Source of the DNA: Flavobacteriales bacterium UBA5869
GTDB lineage: Bacteria; Bacteroidota; Bacteroidia; Flavobacteriales_D; Crocinitomicaceae
Direction: 5' to 3'
Assembly: GCA_002432565.1 (NCBI GenBank)
Contig: DJFP01000272.1
Span: 1 to 26,218, forward strand
DNA length: 26,218 nucleotides
Shown here: piece by piece, positions 24,355 through 26,218 of the stretch
How the letters are laid out: each line of letters begins with the position of its first letter
Numbering within the stretch: position 1 is the stretch's first letter
The notes under the pieces: generated by a model
What the model was told of the DNA's origin: nothing
Database searches by the model: none
What the model saw: the letters and a program-made list of their open reading frames with translations, nothing else
Made by a program: the position numbers and the translations under genes

Positions 24355-25992
24355 TTATTTATTTTTTCGAAATAATTCGATCATCGGCTTTCCAATTGCA
24401 GTATTCGGACGCTGAACATCCAGGATATGCACCAGTGTTGCTGTGATGTCTACGATCTCATAAGGTGTAAACACGTCCTGTGGAAGAATGTCTTTCCCGT
24501 AAAACAATACCGGGACGTGTGTATCGTAATTAAATGCAGAACCATGACTCGTTCCTTTATGTGACCCCGGAGTGTCTGCTGTTTTTGGCAGATAACCTGG
24601 TTGCAGGATAAAGATCAATTCTCCGCTTCGTTCCTTATCATAACCGGAAGCTATCATTTGCTGCCAGTTATCAGCTGTCCTAACCAATAATTCATCCTTC
24701 GTATAAACCTGCTTTACCTCCGTCCAATGAGCGATTTCGGTTTTGAATAAAGCAATTACCTGCGGTTCCAATTCTGTTCCCAAAACATTGTCGGTCAAGT
24801 ATACATTGTCATTCTCAATGGTATTCAAATAGTCTTTCCCGAATTTCGCAACACAAGCCTTTCTCAGGTTCTCAATCTTATTTTGAAGAAATAGGTATCC
24901 TCCCGGCAATTGATGGTCTATCAAAAATTGTGGAACAGGAACTACCGCATGATCGGCAGTCAGGAACACTACATACTGTCCTTTTCCAATTTCCTTATCC
25001 AAAGTTTGGAACAAACGTGCCAAATCCTGGTCCAACCTGAAGTACATATCTTCCATTTCCAGGGAATAAGGTCCGAAAGCATGTCCTGCAATATCGGGGG
25101 TCGAATAACTGATCGCTAGAAAATCGGTCGTTGCATGTTTCCCTAATTGCTCTTTGGATAGTGCGTTGATCGCAAAATCGGTCAGGAAGGTATTTGCCGC
25201 GGGTGTTATTGTAAATAAATTGTATTGGTCGATTGGCGCAGCCTTACTGAAGTCGTAAGGAAAAACAGGACTAGTCTTCCCTCCTACCAAACCTTCATAC
25301 GGAGAATTATCTTGTTTGATATAGGTGTAAGAGGAAGAATCTTTCAACAGGTTCCAGGGTTCACTAATATATTTGGAAACCAGCTTTTGATCATTGAACT
25401 GGTTCACCCAGGCCGGAAGTTCTTTTTTGTAGAACGTCGAAGTAATAAAATTTCCCGTTGCATAATCGTACCAATAAGAGCCATCGGATAGATGACCGGC
25501 TGGCAGGATCGCACTACGGTCCTTGATGGAAACACCGATCACTTTAGAACCTGGATAAGTTAGCTTTAACTGGTCAGTAATGGTATTCGATTTCAAAAAA
25601 TAAGGTGATCTTTTTCCGTAACCGCTCGTTGAACCGACAGTTGAAACCGTTGTATCTTCCACACAATTCACCTCCCTGTTAAAGGGGCGGTAGTGCCATT
25701 CGTTGGCCACAATTCCATGGTTACTTGGTGTACTTCCGGTATAAATAGAAGCATGTCCGGGACCAGTGTAAGTTGGAACATAATTGTAAGTCACATTTCT
25801 GAAATGAGCCCCCTTGTCCATCAGACGCTTGAAACCGTCTTTGCCGAATTGCGGATAAAACCGGTACAAGTAATCGTAGCACATTTGATCAACCACAATT
25901 CCGACAACTACTTTCGGGGCGTTCTTTTGGGAGAAAACCTGATTGGACACAAATCCTAAACAAACGAAAAACAACAAGGACAAAAGCTTCAT
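24355..25992 (-). CDS. pafA: PafA-type alkaline phosphatase / phosphodiesterase-superfamily enzyme, exported
   Basis: 545 aa with signal peptide MKLLSLLFFVCLGFVSNQVFSQ, acting in the periplasm or beyond. It matches the PafA-like branch of the alkaline phosphatase superfamily: D35 (VVDQM), nucleophile T76 in TYTGPGH, N97 (ANEW), K156 and R158 in IKDRSAILPAGH, D299 and H303 (TPDIAGHAFG), D346-H347 (TADHA) and H482 (GTSHGS). All six expected zinc ligands and the phosphate-contacting Lys/Arg are present, so it should be an active phosphomonoesterase that releases phosphate from organic esters. PafA enzymes are known for expression not repressed by phosphate; no Pho-type regulatory site is seen here. 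It is a single-gene unit; a repeat-rich gene-free stretch follows. The symbol is assigned by motif similarity. Confidence 0.9.
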   Translation of the reverse strand: MKLLSLLFFVCLGFVSNQVFSQKNAPKVVVGIVVDQMCYDYLYRFYPQFGKDGFKRLMDKGAHFRNVTYNYVPTYTGPGHASIYTGSTPSNHGIVANEWHYRPFNREVNCVEDTTVSTVGSTSGYGKRSPYFLKSNTITDQLKLTYPGSKVIGVSIKDRSAILPAGHLSDGSYWYDYATGNFITSTFYKKELPAWVNQFNDQKLVSKYISEPWNLLKDSSSYTYIKQDNSPYEGLVGGKTSPVFPYDFSKAAPIDQYNLFTITPAANTFLTDFAINALSKEQLGKHATTDFLAISYSTPDIAGHAFGPYSLEMEDMYFRLDQDLARLFQTLDKEIGKGQYVVFLTADHAVVPVPQFLIDHQLPGGYLFLQNKIENLRKACVAKFGKDYLNTIENDNVYLTDNVLGTELEPQVIALFKTEIAHWTEVKQVYTKDELLVRTADNWQQMIASGYDKERSGELIFILQPGYLPKTADTPGSHKGTSHGSAFNYDTHVPVLFYGKDILPQDVFTPYEIVDITATLVHILDVQRPNTAIGKPMIELFRKNK

Positions 25993-26027
25993 AATTTTAT
26001 CTTTCTAAATAATTGATACAAATTATT

Positions 26028-26091
26028 CCTGCAGAGAACGCAGATGAACGCAGGTTTTTGTTTGCATTCAATATTCCCGATAGTCATTGGG
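26028..26091. repeat. Intergenic small repeats beside the phosphatase promoter region
   Basis: The tandem GAACGCAGATGAACGCAGG (a 9-10 base unit twice) ends in TTTTT and can pair CCTGC (26028) with GCAGG (26050-26054). Further on, TTCCCGATAGTCATTGGG (26074-26091) is a degenerate copy of the 20-bp palindrome at 23968-23987. Confidence 0.45.
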
Positions 26092-26203
26092 CGCGTTTGA
26101 ATCGGCAAGAAAACATATTCCCTTCATTCAGAAGGCAAACTTATTCCAACAAAACTAGGATTTGAATTCAAGAAATCACGAAATTTGCGGTAAAATTTCA
26201 ATT

Positions 26204-26218
26204 ATGTTAGGTTTAAAA
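26204..26218 (+). CDS. First five codons of a gene cut by the window edge
   Basis: ATG TTA GGT TTA AAA (MLGLK) begins after an AT-rich stretch and is transcribed divergently from the phosphatase gene. From memory, MiaE-type tRNA hydroxylases of Bacteroidota begin MLGLKLPTDP, so that is a possible identity, but five residues cannot establish it. It may equally be a chance ATG. Confidence 0.25.

Noticed and set aside
1..26218. CRISPR array, prophage or insertion sequence
   Set aside because: No regularly spaced repeats, Cas-like, phage structural or transposase proteins were seen; the repeats present are short palindromes and small tandem units.

Overview
The window looks like chromosomal DNA of a Bacteroidota (Flavobacteriales-type) bacterium. 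The evidence is a type IX secretion (T9SS) C-terminal sorting domain, many exported proteins whose signal peptides end in AQ or SQ, promoters of the TTTG / TAnnTTTG type, weak Shine-Dalgarno signals, a PafA-type alkaline phosphatase, an alternative GlmU-like protein, and iterated intergenic palindromes of a kind I associate with flavobacteria. A Fluviicola/Crocinitomicaceae-like organism is a guess.

Layout. (1) 1-1425: 5' part of an exported protein gene that runs off the left edge. (2) 1565-2606: a decayed nucleic-acid-deaminase-type toxin tip with at least two frameshifts, then a small AT-rich gene in the opposite orientation (candidate immunity protein) ending in a very strong terminator. 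(3) 2605-13795, minus strand: three overlapping genes, in transcription order a 1245-aa T9SS cargo protein, a 577-aa outer-membrane-barrel-like protein and a 1907-aa giant with a TANFOR-like N-terminus, Fn3-like region, zinc-metallopeptidase motif, hydrophobic segment and a toxin-like C-terminal tip. (4) 13862-18770, plus strand: two more exported proteins (961 aa of unknown family; 672 aa with Fn3-like repeats), transcribed divergently from the 3-gene operon out of interlocked promoters. (5) 18772-23733: housekeeping genes (GlmU-like protein, HAD phosphatase, Na+/solute symporter, trigger factor). (6) 23766-24354: tRNA-Leu(UAG), followed upstream by a degenerate partial copy of itself that carries two perfect palindromes, and other repeats. 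(7) 24355-25992: PafA-like alkaline phosphatase. (8) 26204-26218: the first five codons of a plus-strand gene.

Interpretation. Regions 2-4 read best as one system: a T9SS-linked polymorphic-toxin locus. Only one of the five exported proteins carries a recognisable T9SS sorting domain, the giant protein carries the variable tip, and old toxin material lies just beyond it. The tip and its flank are visibly AT-richer than the conserved N-terminal part, as expected for exchangeable cassettes. The toxin assignment rests on motif recognition from memory and on gene layout, not on a database search.
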